Positions 1-8,800 of a DNA stretch of 64,000 bases are shown here, one piece after another. A model generated the notes under the pieces. The model searched no databases, was not told the DNA's origin, and saw only the letters and a list, made by a program, of their open reading frames with translations. A program made the translations under genes and the position numbers. This stretch comes from Sphingobium nicotianae (GTDB lineage Bacteria; Pseudomonadota; Alphaproteobacteria; Sphingomonadales; Sphingomonadaceae), in NCBI RefSeq assembly GCF_018603885.1, contig NZ_JAHGAW010000013.1:116888-180887 (forward strand), written 5' to 3'. Every line of letters starts with the position of its first letter. Position 1 is the stretch's first letter.

Positions 1-178
1 GCAGATCGCCCAGGAGGCCGCACGGCTCGGCCTCGACGCCGGGATGAGCTGGTCCTGTTACGATCCGACACCGGAGGGGCTGCATTGCGGCTTGTGCGAC
101 AGCTGCCGCCTGCGCGCCAAGGGTTTCATCGAGGCGGGAATACCCGACCCGACGCGCTACGCGATCCCGCCGGAATGA
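1..178 (+). CDS. queC: 7-cyano-7-deazaguanine synthase QueC (C-terminal fragment)
   Basis: The reading frame is open from the window edge and ends at a TGA at 176-178, so only the last 58 codons are seen. They carry the C-terminal zinc site of QueC, a Cys-x9-Cys-x2-Cys-x2-Cys pattern within SCYDPTPEGLHCGLCDSC, followed by the usual RAKGF.EAG..D.T.Y tail. QueC converts 7-carboxy-7-deazaguanine to preQ0 with ATP and ammonia in queuosine synthesis. The queE gene starts 7 bases downstream, so the two consecutive pathway enzymes are almost certainly co-transcribed. The N-terminal ATP-binding part lies outside the window. Confidence 0.93.
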   Translation, partial: QIAQEAARLGLDAGMSWSCYDPTPEGLHCGLCDSCRLRAKGFIEAGIPDPTRYAIPPE

Positions 179-185
179 CAGTCCG

Positions 186-827
186 ATGACTTATGCGGTG
201 AAGGAAATGTTCCTCACGCTGCAGGGCGAAGGCCTGCAGGCCGGGCGGCGTGCGGTGTTCCTGCGCTTTGCCGGCTGTAATCTGTGGTCGGGCCGCGAAG
301 CGGACCGGGCCGGCGCGATTTGCCGGTTCTGCGACACGGATTTCGTCGGCACAGATGGCGAGAATGGCGGCAAGTTCGCCACACCCGAGGCGCTGGCTGC
401 CGCTGCCGGGTTGCTCTGGGGCGAAGAGCCGGGCGACCGTTTCCTGGTCGTGACCGGCGGCGAACCGATGCTGCAGCTCGATCCGCCGCTGGTTGAGGCG
501 CTGCACAAGGTCGGCTTCGAGATCGCCGTAGAGAGCAACGGCACCTTACCAGCAACGCCGGGGATCGACTGGCTCTGCATCAGCCCCAAGGCCGGCAGCG
601 AGGTCGTCCAGCGCAGCGGCGACGAGCTCAAGCTGGTCTGGCCGCAGCAGGGCATCGATCCGGAAGCGTTGTTCGACTGGGATTTCCGGGCCTATCTCGT
701 CCAGCCCATGGATCGGGGATCCGAGGCGGCGAACAGAGCGACGCACGAGGCCGCGATCGCACTGGTGATGTCAGACTGTCGCTGGCGACTGTCGCTGCAG
801 ACGCACAAGCTGCTCGGATTGAAGTAG
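186..827 (+). CDS. queE: 7-carboxy-7-deazaguanine synthase QueE (radical SAM)
   Basis: This 213-residue protein matches QueE, which rearranges 6-carboxytetrahydropterin to 7-carboxy-7-deazaguanine. The N-terminus MTYAVKEMFLTLQGEG is typical. The radical-SAM cluster is not the common CxxxCxxC but C31-x14-C46-x2-C49, a variant known from some QueE subfamilies such as that of Burkholderia multivorans. The motif VVTGGEPMLQ, the SPK and the C-terminal LSLQTHKLLGL are also QueE-like. It follows queC directly, and the pair forms the queuosine branch. The start at 186 is close behind the queC stop and there is no better alternative. Confidence 0.95.
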   Translation: MTYAVKEMFLTLQGEGLQAGRRAVFLRFAGCNLWSGREADRAGAICRFCDTDFVGTDGENGGKFATPEALAAAAGLLWGEEPGDRFLVVTGGEPMLQLDPPLVEALHKVGFEIAVESNGTLPATPGIDWLCISPKAGSEVVQRSGDELKLVWPQQGIDPEALFDWDFRAYLVQPMDRGSEAANRATHEAAIALVMSDCRWRLSLQTHKLLGLK

Positions 828-835
828 GTCGCCTA

Positions 836-922
836 CCCCGTCATTCAGCGAAAACAGAGTTCAAGCAGACGGCAGGCCAGCGCACAATCGCACGAGATCC
901 CGGCTTTCGCTGGGATGACGGG
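836..922. repeat. Imperfect inverted repeat (intergenic palindromic element)
   Basis: The left arm at about 837-855 (CCCGTCATTCAGCGAAA) and the right arm at about 903-922 (reverse complement CCCGTCATCCCAGCGAAAGC) are nearly complementary, with about 50 bases between them. The element fills the gap between queE and the converging small lipoprotein gene. Sequences of the type 'CCCGTCATCCCAGCGAAAGC' recur between genes in sphingomonad chromosomes, from general knowledge. It may also act as a bidirectional terminator. Confidence 0.6.
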
Positions 923-925
923 CTG

Positions 926-1207
926 CTACTCCGTCGCCACTGTCTCGGCATCCTCGGCCGCATTGCTCTGCTTGGGTGCGACCGGATGACTGACATTGCC
1001 GGCATTGTCGACATTGCCCACGCCGTCTGCCTTCACGGCATCCAGGTCGGTCATGCTGTCATTGACCGTCCCGTCGACCACTTCCATGTCGTGGATCGCG
1101 ACAGCATTGCCGGCGGCCTTCTTGTCTTCACATGCACCAAGCGCGAGGCTGGCAGCGAGGGCCGCAATCAGCGCGAGGGTTGCGCGAGGCATGTCCGTGC
1201 GAGGCAT
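926..1207 (-). CDS. Small putative lipoprotein
   Basis: This 93-residue protein has a hydrophobic N-terminal segment (residues about 8-24) ending in the lipobox-like LALGAC, so a lipidated Cys near residue 25 is likely. The mature part is acidic and rich in Asp, Ala, Asn and Val (DMEVVDGTVND and NVDNAGNVS), and I recognise no domain. An AGGAGA about ten bases upstream of the ATG at 1207 supports this start, although a second Met at residue 6 would also leave a good signal peptide. It stands alone, convergent with queE. The function is unknown. Confidence 0.65.
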   Translation of the reverse strand: MPRTDMPRATLALIAALAASLALGACEDKKAAGNAVAIHDMEVVDGTVNDSMTDLDAVKADGVGNVDNAGNVSHPVAPKQSNAAEDAETVATE

Positions 1208-1303
1208 CTCTCTCTATTCTCCTATCGGCGCCGCCGGATGCCTTGCTGGTGCGACCCATCAATCGGCGCAAAGCGCGGACCTTAGTTACCAGAAGCGCAA
1301 CCC

Positions 1304-2005
1304 TCAAGTGCCCGAGTGCATTGCCGCTGACGTCCCTGTTTCGATTGAGGACAACATGGCCGGCGCCCGGCCAGCGAGCGCGGCATCGAGCGTGGCCATC
1401 TCCGCAGGGAGGCCGAGATCGGCAAGACTGGTGACGCCGAATGCGCGAAGGCCGCACGGCACAATGCCGTCATAATGCGAGAGGTCGGGTGCGACATTGA
1501 TCGACAGACCGTGCAACGTCACCCATTTGCGCACGCGCACGCCGATCGCGCCGATCTTGGCTTCGCCGCCGTCCGGTCCCCTTGTCCACACGCCGATCCG
1601 GCCGGCCGCCGTCCAGGCGGGGACTCCCAGATCGGCGAGCGCTGCGATCATCCAGTCTTCCAGCGCCTGGACGAACCGGCGCACGTCCTTGCCGCGCTTG
1701 CCGAGATCGAGATTGAGATAGACCACCCGCTGGCCAGGGCCATGATAGGTATATTGCCCGCCGCGCCCCGTCACATGCACGGGGAAGCGCGGCGCGAGCA
1801 GGTCGTCGGCCTGCGCGCTGGTGCCGGCGGTGTAGAGCGGGGGATGCTCGACAAGCCAGATGCGCTCTCGCGCCGTGCCGGCGATGATCGCCTCGGCGCG
1901 CGCCTCCATCCCGGCGAGACCCGTCTCATAGCCGAGCAGGCCCGGTTCGACCTGCCAGTCGATCCCCATCAGCGGATGATCGTGTAAGGAAACATGCTGG
2001 TTCAT
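1304..2005 (-). CDS. lipB: Lipoyl(octanoyl) transferase LipB
   Basis: The 233-residue protein transfers octanoyl groups from acyl carrier protein to lipoyl domains of 2-oxoacid dehydrogenases and the glycine cleavage H protein. LipB hallmarks are [11 protein letters not shown], the [13 protein letters not shown] loop, and the catalytic Lys/Cys pair in KIGAIGVRV and GIVPCGL. The open frame extends much further upstream (to about 2440), but that extension is antisense to the next gene and is not LipB-like. The ATG at 2005 ([10 protein letters not shown]) gives the normal family length. Confidence 0.95.
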   Translation of the reverse strand: MNQHVSLHDHPLMGIDWQVEPGLLGYETGLAGMEARAEAIIAGTARERIWLVEHPPLYTAGTSAQADDLLAPRFPVHVTGRGGQYTYHGPGQRVVYLNLDLGKRGKDVRRFVQALEDWMIAALADLGVPAWTAAGRIGVWTRGPDGGEAKIGAIGVRVRKWVTLHGLSINVAPDLSHYDGIVPCGLRAFGVTSLADLGLPAEMATLDAALAGRAPAMLSSIETGTSAAMHSGT

Positions 2006-2111
2006 TGCAGATGAAGAGATGCGTCCTGCGGCTAATTTTCGCAAGGGCGGCGCGGGTGCTGGTTCTTTGCGGAGAAACTGCCTATCGAGCCGGGAAGGGA
2101 GTGACGTACGT

Positions 2112-2879
2112 GTGAGCAAGATCGATCTCAATATCGTCTGGGACGACGCCAGGGAAATGGCCCGCGCCAATCGCGACCTGCTGACCGCGATCGGCGGCAT
2201 CTTCATCCTGATGCCTCTGGTCGTCGCTATCCAGTTCATCTCGGTGCCCGAAGGCATGCCGGATCCCAAAGTGAACGAGGAGGCCTTCGCGGCCTGGTAC
2301 CAGAGCTTCATGACGGCGAACCTGCCACTGCTGCTCGGATGGACACTTGTCTCCTCGTTCGGCACGCTGGCGATGCTGATTCTGCTGCTGCGCCAGGAGC
2401 GGCCGACCGTCGCCGAATCGCTGAAAGCCGCCCTGTTCATCCTGCCCAGCTACTGCGTCGCCTATATCCTGCAGAATGTGGCCTGGCAGATCGGCATGAT
2501 CCTGTTCGTGCTGCCCGCGCTCTACCTGACCGGCCGATTCGCGCTGATCGCCGCGGTGGCGGCGGCGGAAAAGGAGATGAACCCGATCACCATCATCCAG
2601 CGCAGCTTCGCGCTCACTCAGGGCAATGGCTGGCGCATCTTCGCGCTGCTGGCGATCGTCACGCTTGCCATGGGGGTGCTGTTCATCGCGGGCGTCCTGT
2701 TCACCGGGGTCGTAACCTCGCTGCTGCTCCCGGCCGATCTTGCCGAACTGCTGTTGCATTTCGTGGCCGGCCTGATGGTGACGGCGCTGATGCTTGCCAT
2801 CGTGCTGGTTTCGGCCGCGCTCTATCGCGCGGCGACGGCTCCGGTTGCGACGCCCTGGCGGCCCGACGCGAGCTTCTGA
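2112..2879 (+). CDS. Multi-pass inner-membrane protein of unknown function
   Basis: This is a protein of about 255 residues with roughly six hydrophobic segments (near residues 18-40, 75-95, 110-135, 140-160, 190-215 and 225-250). A GTG at 2112 with GGGAAGGGA about ten bases upstream is the best start. The frame is open further upstream, but that part is polar and lacks a ribosome site. The segment [19 protein letters not shown] resembles the repeat in membrane domains of glycerophosphodiester-phosphodiesterase-like proteins (inference). It is divergent from lipB and convergent with hemF. No enzymatic motif is visible. Confidence 0.75.
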   Translation: MSKIDLNIVWDDAREMARANRDLLTAIGGIFILMPLVVAIQFISVPEGMPDPKVNEEAFAAWYQSFMTANLPLLLGWTLVSSFGTLAMLILLLRQERPTVAESLKAALFILPSYCVAYILQNVAWQIGMILFVLPALYLTGRFALIAAVAAAEKEMNPITIIQRSFALTQGNGWRIFALLAIVTLAMGVLFIAGVLFTGVVTSLLLPADLAELLLHFVAGLMVTALMLAIVLVSAALYRAATAPVATPWRPDASF

Positions 2880-2888
2880 GCAGGCGCT

Positions 2889-3773
2889 TCAGCCCCAAGT
2901 CACCCTTGGCGGCAGACTCATCAAAATCGCGTCGATATTCCCGCCGGTCTTGAGCCCGAAGAGCGTCCCGCGATCGTAGACGAGATTGAACTCGACATAG
3001 CGGCCCCGCCATTCAAGCAGGTGCGCTTCCTCCGCCGCCGTCCAGGGCAGGCCCATGCGTCGCCGCACGATGCGCGGATAGACGTCCAGAAAAGCCTCGC
3101 CAACCGCGCGGGTGAAGGCGAAGCTGTCATCGAAATCGCCTTCGAGATGATCGTAGAAGATGCCGCCGACGCCGCGATGCACGCCCCGATGAGGAATATA
3201 GAAATAATCGCCCGCCCATTTGGCGAAGCGCGGATAGTCGCCGGCCTCGTGCGCCTCGCAGGCGGCCCTGAACGCGGCGTGGAAGTCGGCCGTATCCTCA
3301 TCATAGGGGATCGGCGGATTGAGATCCGCGCCGCCGCCGAACCAGCGTTTGGTCGTCACCAGCATGCGCGTGTTCATGTGCACCGCGGGCACATGCGGAT
3401 TGGCCATATGCGCGACGAGGCTGATGCCGGTTGCGAAGAAGCCGGGATTTTCCTCGCCCGCGCCATGGATGGTCCTGGCGAAATCGGGTGAGAAGGCGCC
3501 GCCCACGGTCGAGACGTTGACGCCGACCTTCTCGAAGACCTTCCCCTTCATGACGCCGCGTACGCCACCGCCGGCGCCGCCTTCCTCGATCGGCCCGGCC
3601 TTCGCGCCATCCTGTTCACGCCACCAGGGGAGATAGTCGAACGTGGCGTCGCTTCCGGCCTCGCGCTCGATCGTCTCGAACGCCGCGCAGATCCGGTCGC
3701 GCAGGCTTTCGAACCAGCTACGTGCGGCCGCTTGCTGCGGATCGAGGGTGGTCATCGTCTGCGTCGTCATCAT
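2889..3773 (-). CDS. hemF: Oxygen-dependent coproporphyrinogen III oxidase HemF
   Basis: This 294-residue protein decarboxylates coproporphyrinogen III to protoporphyrinogen IX with oxygen, in haem synthesis. Family signatures are KVGVNVSTVGGAFSPDF, MNTRMLVTTKRWFGGGADL, the FYIPHRGVHRGVGGIFYD segment, and the C-terminal YVEFNLVYDRGTLFGLKTGG followed by ILMSLPP. Length is normal. Its start overlaps the stop of the upstream pentapeptide-type gene by four bases (ATGA), so translation is probably coupled. Confidence 0.97.
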   Translation of the reverse strand: MMTTQTMTTLDPQQAAARSWFESLRDRICAAFETIEREAGSDATFDYLPWWREQDGAKAGPIEEGGAGGGVRGVMKGKVFEKVGVNVSTVGGAFSPDFARTIHGAGEENPGFFATGISLVAHMANPHVPAVHMNTRMLVTTKRWFGGGADLNPPIPYDEDTADFHAAFRAACEAHEAGDYPRFAKWAGDYFYIPHRGVHRGVGGIFYDHLEGDFDDSFAFTRAVGEAFLDVYPRIVRRRMGLPWTAAEEAHLLEWRGRYVEFNLVYDRGTLFGLKTGGNIDAILMSLPPRVTWG

Positions 3774-4033
3774 CCGTCCTTGCTGTCGCGCGCCAGCAGC
3801 GGCTGGAGCAGCGCATGAATGTCATAGCCCGCGATGGTCAGTCCTTCGATGTTCGCATTGACGATGGTCAGGTGGCTCAGATTGACATCGTCGAGGTGAG
3901 CGCCGGCCAGATTGACGTTGGTGAACCGCGCGCCGCTAAGGTTGACGTCATCGAACCGGCACCGCGCCATGGCGCAGTCACGGAAGGTCGCGCCATCCAA
4001 CCGCTGCTGCTCGAATGTCCTGGGGTCCGTCAT
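3770..4033 (-). CDS. Small pentapeptide-repeat-like protein
   Basis: This 87-residue protein contains about seven consecutive five-residue units of the A(D/N)LXX kind (FRDCAMARCRFDDVNLSGARF, then TNVNLAGAHLDDVNLS), which predicts a short right-handed beta-helix. It has no signal peptide or membrane segment. It sits 12 bases downstream of the tRNA methyltransferase gene and overlaps hemF by four bases, so the three minus-strand genes form one operon. The function is unknown; nothing links it directly to haem synthesis except the coupling. Confidence 0.75.
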   Translation of the reverse strand: MTDPRTFEQQRLDGATFRDCAMARCRFDDVNLSGARFTNVNLAGAHLDDVNLSHLTIVNANIEGLTIAGYDIHALLQPLLARDSKDG

Positions 4034-4045
4034 GGTCGGCGCCTC

Positions 4046-4504
4046 TCACTCGGGGAACAATCCTGTCTGCCGCAAGGCTTCGCCAAGGGCGATGCCAGTT
4101 GCCACGGCGAGGTTCAAGGACCGAAAGCCCGGCGCCATGGGAATGCGCACGCGCATGTCAGCGCGATCGTGGAGTTCGGCGGGCAGGCCCGCGCTCTCCC
4201 GGCCGAGCAGCACGATGTCGCCCGGACGGAAGGCGGCGTCGGTGAGTCGCGTGTCGCCGCTGCTGGTGAGCGCGACGAGCCGGGCGCCGCCACCCAGACA
4301 GGCGCTCTCGAATGCCGCGAAATCGGCATGGCGTGTCACGTCCGCCTCTCCGCCATAGTCCATCGCCGCGCGCCGCAGCTGCGCATCCGAGGCCGGAAAA
4401 CCGCAGGGGAGGATGATGTCGACAGGCACTTGCCAGCAAGCGGCGAGGCGCAGGATCGTGCCGACGTTGCCTGCGATGTCCGGCTGATAGAGAGCGATGC
4501 GCAT
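4046..4504 (-). CDS. trmL: tRNA (cytidine/uridine-2'-O-)-methyltransferase TrmL
   Basis: This 152-residue SPOUT-class methyltransferase modifies the wobble base 34 of certain tRNA-Leu species. It has the N-terminal MRIALYQPDIAGNVGTILRL and the SAM-binding trefoil-knot motifs LGRESAGLP and RIPMAPGFRSLNLAVATGIA. The length is that of the minimal TrmL family. It is the first gene of a minus-strand operon with the pentapeptide gene and hemF. The gap upstream separates it from the divergent petABC operon. Confidence 0.93.
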   Translation of the reverse strand: MRIALYQPDIAGNVGTILRLAACWQVPVDIILPCGFPASDAQLRRAAMDYGGEADVTRHADFAAFESACLGGGARLVALTSSGDTRLTDAAFRPGDIVLLGRESAGLPAELHDRADMRVRIPMAPGFRSLNLAVATGIALGEALRQTGLFPE

Positions 4505-4809
4505 GGGCGCGTCCTAGCGGCTGGGCGGGCGCGTTCACAGCCCCGTCACACAGCGGTCAAAAAAGCTGTGCGCCCGCGAAAAATCAAGGTTGGCAAATCG
4601 CGATCAAGGACGCTATCAGGCGCCCGAACGCGCCGGGACCATCCTGGCGTGCGGTGTGTCGCATCATCCTTCGGACGCGCGGACTTCCCCGGCAAAAAGG
4701 GAAGCTGACGAGGGGACCGCAAGGATCGGATCGGCAGCCATTTGAGAGTTTCTGGCCCGGTGCAGCCTATGGTTGCATTTTCGCCGGGCAAAGGGAGGCA
4801 TGACGACGC
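4505..4809. promoter_or_regulatory. Divergent intergenic region upstream of petABC
   Basis: This 305-base gap between trmL (minus) and petA (plus) must hold the promoters of both operons. I see no convincing -35/-10 pair or operator. The GGGAGG at about 4793-4798, eleven bases before the petA ATG, is the likely ribosome site. No ORF in this gap looks genuine. Confidence 0.45.
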
Positions 4810-5376
4810 ATGGCCACGGAAGTGCAAGGGACGGACGCTGCGGTGCATGAAGGCGAGGGCGTTCGCCGCCGCGACTTCATCAATATCGCGGCGGTGAGCT
4901 TCGCGGGTGTGGGCGGCCTCGCCGTCCTTGCCCCGCTCATCAACCAGATGAACCCCAGTGCCGACGTGCTGGCGCAGGCGACCAGCGAAGTCGATCTCTC
5001 GGCCATCGCGGAGGGTCAGGCGATCAAGGCCGTGTTCCGCTCGCAGCCTCTGTTCGTGCGCCACCTGACGGCCAAGGAAATCGCCGAGGCCGACGCCGTC
5101 GATCCCTCGACCCTGCGTGACCCGCAGACGCTGGAGCAGCGCACGGTTGACGGCAAGAAGCAGTGGCTCATCACCATGGGCGTTTGCACCCATCTCGGTT
5201 GCGTGCCGCTCGGTGCGGGCGAGGGCGAGAATCGCGGCGAGTTCGGCGGCTATTTCTGCCCGTGCCATGGCTCGGCCTATGACACCGCCGCCCGCATCCG
5301 GAAGGGTCCTGCGCCGAAGAACCTCCAGGTTCCGACGTACAAATACACTTCCGACACCGCCATTCTCGTAGGCTGA
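4810..5376 (+). CDS. petA: Ubiquinol-cytochrome c reductase Rieske iron-sulfur subunit
   Basis: This 188-residue Rieske protein of the cytochrome bc1 complex passes electrons from ubiquinol to cytochrome c1. The N-terminus has a twin-arginine motif (RRRDFI, residues 19-24) before a single hydrophobic anchor, so export by Tat is expected. The [2Fe-2S] ligands are in C126-T-H128-L-G-C131 and C150-P-C152-H153-G. It is first in the petABC operon, 11 bases before petB. Confidence 0.98.
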   Translation: MATEVQGTDAAVHEGEGVRRRDFINIAAVSFAGVGGLAVLAPLINQMNPSADVLAQATSEVDLSAIAEGQAIKAVFRSQPLFVRHLTAKEIAEADAVDPSTLRDPQTLEQRTVDGKKQWLITMGVCTHLGCVPLGAGEGENRGEFGGYFCPCHGSAYDTAARIRKGPAPKNLQVPTYKYTSDTAILVG

Positions 5377-5387
5377 GGATAAAGATA

Positions 5388-6710
5388 ATGAGCTTTCCCT
5401 GGGCTGAGCATTACACGCCGAAGCTTCCGCTGATGAAGTGGATCGACGAGAAGCTGCCTTTGCCGCGCTTCGTCTACAATGCCGTCGGCGGCGGCTATGA
5501 AGTGCCGCGCAATCTCAATTATTTCTGGAATTTCGGCGTTCTCGCCGGCCTCGCGCTGACCATCCAGCTGGTCACCGGCATCATCCTGGCCATGCATTAT
5601 GCCAGCAATGCCGGCATCGCCTTCGATTCGGTCGAGCATATGATGCGCGACGTGAACTCGGGCTGGCTGCTGCGTTACGCGCATGCCAACGGCGCCAGCT
5701 TCTTCTTCATCGTCGTCTATATCCACATCTTCCGCGGTCTCTTCTACGGCTCCTACAAGGCGCCGCGCGAGATGGTGTGGCTGCTCGGCGTGGTCATCTT
5801 CCTGCTCATGATGGCGACCGCCTTCATGGGCTATGTGCTGCCCTGGGGCCAGATGAGCTTTTGGGGTGCGCAGGTGATCACCGGGCTGTTTTCGGCCATT
5901 CCGGTGGTCGGCGATCCGATCCACACCTGGCTGCTCGGTGGTTTCGCGCCGGGCGATGCGACGCTCAACCGCTTCTTCTCGCTGCACTATCTGCTGCCGT
6001 TCGTGATTGCGGGCGTCATCATCCTGCACATCTGGGCGCTGCACATTCCGGGCTCGTCGAACCCGACCGGTGTTGAGGTGAAGGGCCCGCAGGACACCGT
6101 GCCGTTCCATCCTTATTACACGGCCAAGGACGGCTTCGGCGTCGGCGTGTTCCTGCTGCTCTTCGCGCTGGTGCTGTTCTTCGCGCCGAACGCGATGGGC
6201 CACCCGGACAATTATATTCAGGCCAATCCCATGTCGACGCCGGCACATATCGTGCCCGAATGGTATTTCTGGCCCTTCTACGCGATTCTGCGCGCCTTCA
6301 CGATGGACCTGTCGATCCCGTTCACCGGCATCGTCATCATCCCCGCGAAGCTGCTCGGCGTGCTCGCCATGTTCAGCTCGATCCTGCTGCTGTTCTTCCT
6401 GCCCTGGATCGATACCTCGCCGGTCCGCTCGGGCACCTACCGTCCGCTGTTCAAGAAGTTCTTCTATCTTCTGCTCGTGGACGTGGTGGTGCTGGGCTAT
6501 TGCGGCGGCGCGCCGGCGGCCGAGCCCTATGTGATGATCAGTCAGATCGCCGCGGCTTATTATTTCGCGCACTTCCTGATCGTCCTGCCGATCATCGCGT
6601 CGATCGAGCGGCCGGACCCGCTTCCGGGTTCGATCACCGAGGCGGTGCTGGCGAAGGCGAAGCACAGGCCAGTCGAAGCAGACCCGGCGCTCGCCGCGGC
6701 TGCTGAATAA
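5388..6710 (+). CDS. petB: Cytochrome b subunit of the bc1 complex
   Basis: This 440-residue integral membrane subunit binds the two b haems and both quinone sites. The paired histidines that ligate haem lie in [19 protein letters not shown] and [20 protein letters not shown]. The Qo-site PEWY motif is present ([14 protein letters not shown]). The length is normal for an alphaproteobacterial cytochrome b. It lies between petA and petC, with gaps of 11 and 13 bases. A long open frame of more than 500 codons on the opposite strand is a codon-bias shadow. Confidence 0.98.
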   Translation: MSFPWAEHYTPKLPLMKWIDEKLPLPRFVYNAVGGGYEVPRNLNYFWNFGVLAGLALTIQLVTGIILAMHYASNAGIAFDSVEHMMRDVNSGWLLRYAHANGASFFFIVVYIHIFRGLFYGSYKAPREMVWLLGVVIFLLMMATAFMGYVLPWGQMSFWGAQVITGLFSAIPVVGDPIHTWLLGGFAPGDATLNRFFSLHYLLPFVIAGVIILHIWALHIPGSSNPTGVEVKGPQDTVPFHPYYTAKDGFGVGVFLLLFALVLFFAPNAMGHPDNYIQANPMSTPAHIVPEWYFWPFYAILRAFTMDLSIPFTGIVIIPAKLLGVLAMFSSILLLFFLPWIDTSPVRSGTYRPLFKKFFYLLLVDVVVLGYCGGAPAAEPYVMISQIAAAYYFAHFLIVLPIIASIERPDPLPGSITEAVLAKAKHRPVEADPALAAAAE

Positions 6711-6723
6711 GGGGGCAATAGCA

Positions 6724-7584
6724 ATGGTTCGTTTCCTCGGCGGTCTCGTCGGCCTGTTCTTCGCAGGCATGCTGCTCCTGAGCTTCATCTGGGGCGCGGT
6801 TTCCTTCGTCAGCGCGCCGCCCGCGCCGACGGCGGAGGGCGAGTTCCACAAGCATCCCAGAGAGATTGCCTGGAGCTTCAACGGCCCCTTGGGCAAATAT
6901 GACAAGCAGCAGCTGCAGCGCGGCTTCCAGGTTTACACGGAAGTTTGCTCGGCTTGCCATTCGCTCAAGCAGGTCGCGTTCCGCGATCTCGAGGCGCTGG
7001 GCTATTCGCCCGCCGAGATCAAGGCGATCGCCAAGGCCCGTCAGGTGCCCGACGTCGATCCCAAGACCGGTGAGATGTCGACCCGTCCGGGCATTCCGGC
7101 CGACCACTTCCCGCTCGTCTATCCCAACGATGTCGCGGCGCGTGCCGCCAACAACAACGCCATTCCACCGGACCTGTCGCTCGTCGCCAAGTCGCGTCAT
7201 GGCGGCGCGGACTATATCCACTCGCTGCTCACTGGCTTCACCAGCCAGCAGGGTTACAAGAATGAGGATGGCAAGGAGCTTCTGAAGGAATTCCCCGACG
7301 CCAAGACGCCTGAGGGTCTTCACTTCAATCCCTATTTTGCGAACCTCAACCTCGCGATGGCGCCGCCGCTGACGGCCGAGGGTCAGGTGAGCTATGGCGA
7401 GGGTCAGCCCAAGCCGACCGTCGACCAGATGGCGCAGGACGTCTCAGCTTTCCTGACCTGGGCCGCGGAGCCCAAGATGGAAGCGCGCAAGAGCACGGGT
7501 ATTGCCGTGGTCTTCTTCCTGCTGATCGCGACGGTGCTGGCCTGGATGTCTTACCAGAATATCTGGTCGACCAAGGAGCATTGA
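6724..7584 (+). CDS. petC: Cytochrome c1 subunit of the bc1 complex
   Basis: This 286-residue cytochrome c1 has an N-terminal membrane/signal segment (residues about 4-28), the haem attachment motif C75-SA-C78-H79, a Met ligand candidate in NLAMAPPL, and a C-terminal transmembrane anchor (residues about 256-277, VVFFLLIATVLAWMSYQNIW). It is the last gene of petABC and is followed by two strong hairpins. Confidence 0.97.
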   Translation: MVRFLGGLVGLFFAGMLLLSFIWGAVSFVSAPPAPTAEGEFHKHPREIAWSFNGPLGKYDKQQLQRGFQVYTEVCSACHSLKQVAFRDLEALGYSPAEIKAIAKARQVPDVDPKTGEMSTRPGIPADHFPLVYPNDVAARAANNNAIPPDLSLVAKSRHGGADYIHSLLTGFTSQQGYKNEDGKELLKEFPDAKTPEGLHFNPYFANLNLAMAPPLTAEGQVSYGEGQPKPTVDQMAQDVSAFLTWAAEPKMEARKSTGIAVVFFLLIATVLAWMSYQNIWSTKEH

Positions 7585-7587
7585 TCG

Positions 7588-7614
7588 CCGTGCGATGCGC
7601 ACCGCATCGCACGG
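7588..7614 (+). terminator. Perfect 12-bp hairpin after petC
   Basis: CCGTGCGATGCG at 7588-7599 pairs perfectly with CGCATCGCACGG at 7603-7614 around a three-base loop. It begins three bases after the petC stop and has no T-tract. It may stabilise the 3' end of the pet mRNA or help termination together with the hairpin 25 bases downstream. Between the two lie two copies of GGACATGATAA (near 7613 and 7627). Confidence 0.6.
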
Positions 7615-7638
7615 ACATGATAACCGGACATGATAAGG

Positions 7639-7665
7639 GGCGGGCCTACTAGGTCCGCCTTTTTT
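7639..7665 (+). terminator. Rho-independent terminator of petABC
   Basis: The stem GGCGGGCCT / AGGTCCGCC (9 bp with one G-T pair, loop ACT) is followed directly by six T residues. It is a classic intrinsic terminator about 55 bases after petC. Confidence 0.85.
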
Positions 7666-7845
7666 CGTGCTATCGCCAGCGAGGAACGACGTCCCCATCC
7701 CCGCAAGCGGCAGCGAACCCAACGGTGAACGCCGATGCTCGGGCAGGCTCATCACGGCGACTCCAGCCGAGTTGCGTTACCGTGGCAGGAACGTTCGGGC
7801 CTGGGCGATGTTGAACAGGCAGCTCCGTTATTGGGACGATCCGCC

Positions 7846-8343
7846 ATGCCATTGACCCTCGAAGGTTCCTGCCGCTGCAACGCCGTCCGTTTCTCGGTCC
7901 AGAGCCACACGCCCGTGCCCTATCAGCGCTGCTACTGCTCGATCTGCCGCAAGCAGCAGGGCGGGGGCGGCTATGCGATCAATCTCGGCGCGCTGGCGAA
8001 GACGCTGAAGATCGACGGCGAGGACAAGCTCGGCCTGTATCGCGCGGACATCCAGGACGACGAGCATGAGCATTGCGAGCGCTCGACCGGCGAGCGGCGT
8101 TTTTGCCGGGAATGCGGATCGGCGCTGTGGCTCTATGATCCAAGCTGGCCGGACCTTGTCCACCCATTCGCCAGCGCGATCGATACCGACCTGCCGGTGC
8201 CGCCCGCCAACGTCCACCTGATGCTCAAATACAAGGCTAGCTGGGTCATGCCGCAAGTCGGCCCACACGATCAGTGCTTCGATCTCTATCCCGAACAGTC
8301 CATCGAGAACTGGCACAGGACTCGCGGTCTCTGGATAGACTGA
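7846..8343 (+). CDS. GFA (glutathione-dependent formaldehyde-activating-like) family protein
   Basis: This 165-residue protein starts MPLTLEGSCRCNAVRF. It has the GFA-domain cysteines that bind zinc: GSCRC near the N-terminus, RCYCSICRK, and FCRECGSALW. The family is named for a glutathione-S-(hydroxymethyl) adduct-forming enzyme, but most members have no proven activity. The open frame continues upstream of 7846, but the ATG here gives the normal N-terminus. It is a single gene, convergent with the glycine-zipper gene. Confidence 0.87.
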   Translation: MPLTLEGSCRCNAVRFSVQSHTPVPYQRCYCSICRKQQGGGGYAINLGALAKTLKIDGEDKLGLYRADIQDDEHEHCERSTGERRFCRECGSALWLYDPSWPDLVHPFASAIDTDLPVPPANVHLMLKYKASWVMPQVGPHDQCFDLYPEQSIENWHRTRGLWID

Positions 8344-8367
8344 GGGCGGGATCAACCGATCCCGCCC
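8344..8367. terminator. Bidirectional terminator-like hairpin
   Basis: GGGCGGGATC (8344-8353) and GATCCCGCCC (8358-8367) form a perfect 10-bp stem with the loop AACC, between the convergent GFA gene and the minus-strand glycine-zipper gene. There is no clear T-tract on the plus side. Confidence 0.5.
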
Positions 8368-8396
8368 CCCAGATTCATGCTCGGCGATGTGCCCGA

Positions 8397-8702
8397 TCAG
8401 CAGCGCTTGCGGCCGTCCCGCGCGAGACTGTGGCCGGCGAGTGCGCCACCGGCGGCGCCGATCACGGTCCCGGTCGAGCCGCCATTGTCGATCGCGCGAC
8501 CGAGCAGGCCGCCCGCGACCGCACCGGTGATGGCGCCGGTCGTCTTGTTGAAGCGCAGGCAATTGCCATGGTCGCGCTCTGCGATCCGCTGCCGCTCGGC
8601 GGCCGTGTAGGTCCGGCGATGCTTGCGCGCATCGGCCGGCGCGGAGACCAGCAAGGCAGCGACCGGCGCGGCCATGATGAGGCTGAGTGTCTTGCGATTC
8701 AT
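8397..8702 (-). CDS. Secreted glycine-zipper 2TM-domain protein
   Basis: This 101-residue protein has a signal peptide (MNRKTLSLIMAAPVAALLVSAPADA) and a C-terminal glycine zipper (GAITGAVAGGLLGRAI, then GTVIGAAGGALAGHSLA), as in SlyB/17-kDa-antigen-like envelope proteins. It ends in Cys. GAAGGGA lies just upstream of the ATG at 8702. The frame is open further upstream but the extension is not plausible. A second protein of the same type is encoded at 45752-46147. The role is unknown, probably outer-membrane or periplasmic structure. Confidence 0.8.
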   Translation of the reverse strand: MNRKTLSLIMAAPVAALLVSAPADARKHRRTYTAAERQRIAERDHGNCLRFNKTTGAITGAVAGGLLGRAIDNGGSTGTVIGAAGGALAGHSLARDGRKRC

Positions 8703-8800
8703 GTTCTGCGTCCCTTCAAGTTTCTGTCCCCCATCGCGAGAGGAACGATCGCATGTCGGTCCGGTTGCATGAACGATAGCTGACGGAGTTGCCGGATGGA

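Noticed and set aside
5277..6905. 542-codon open frame opposite petB
   Set aside because: It is a shadow of petB caused by GC-rich codon bias. It is rich in Arg, His, Gln and Asp without any domain, and petB is certain.
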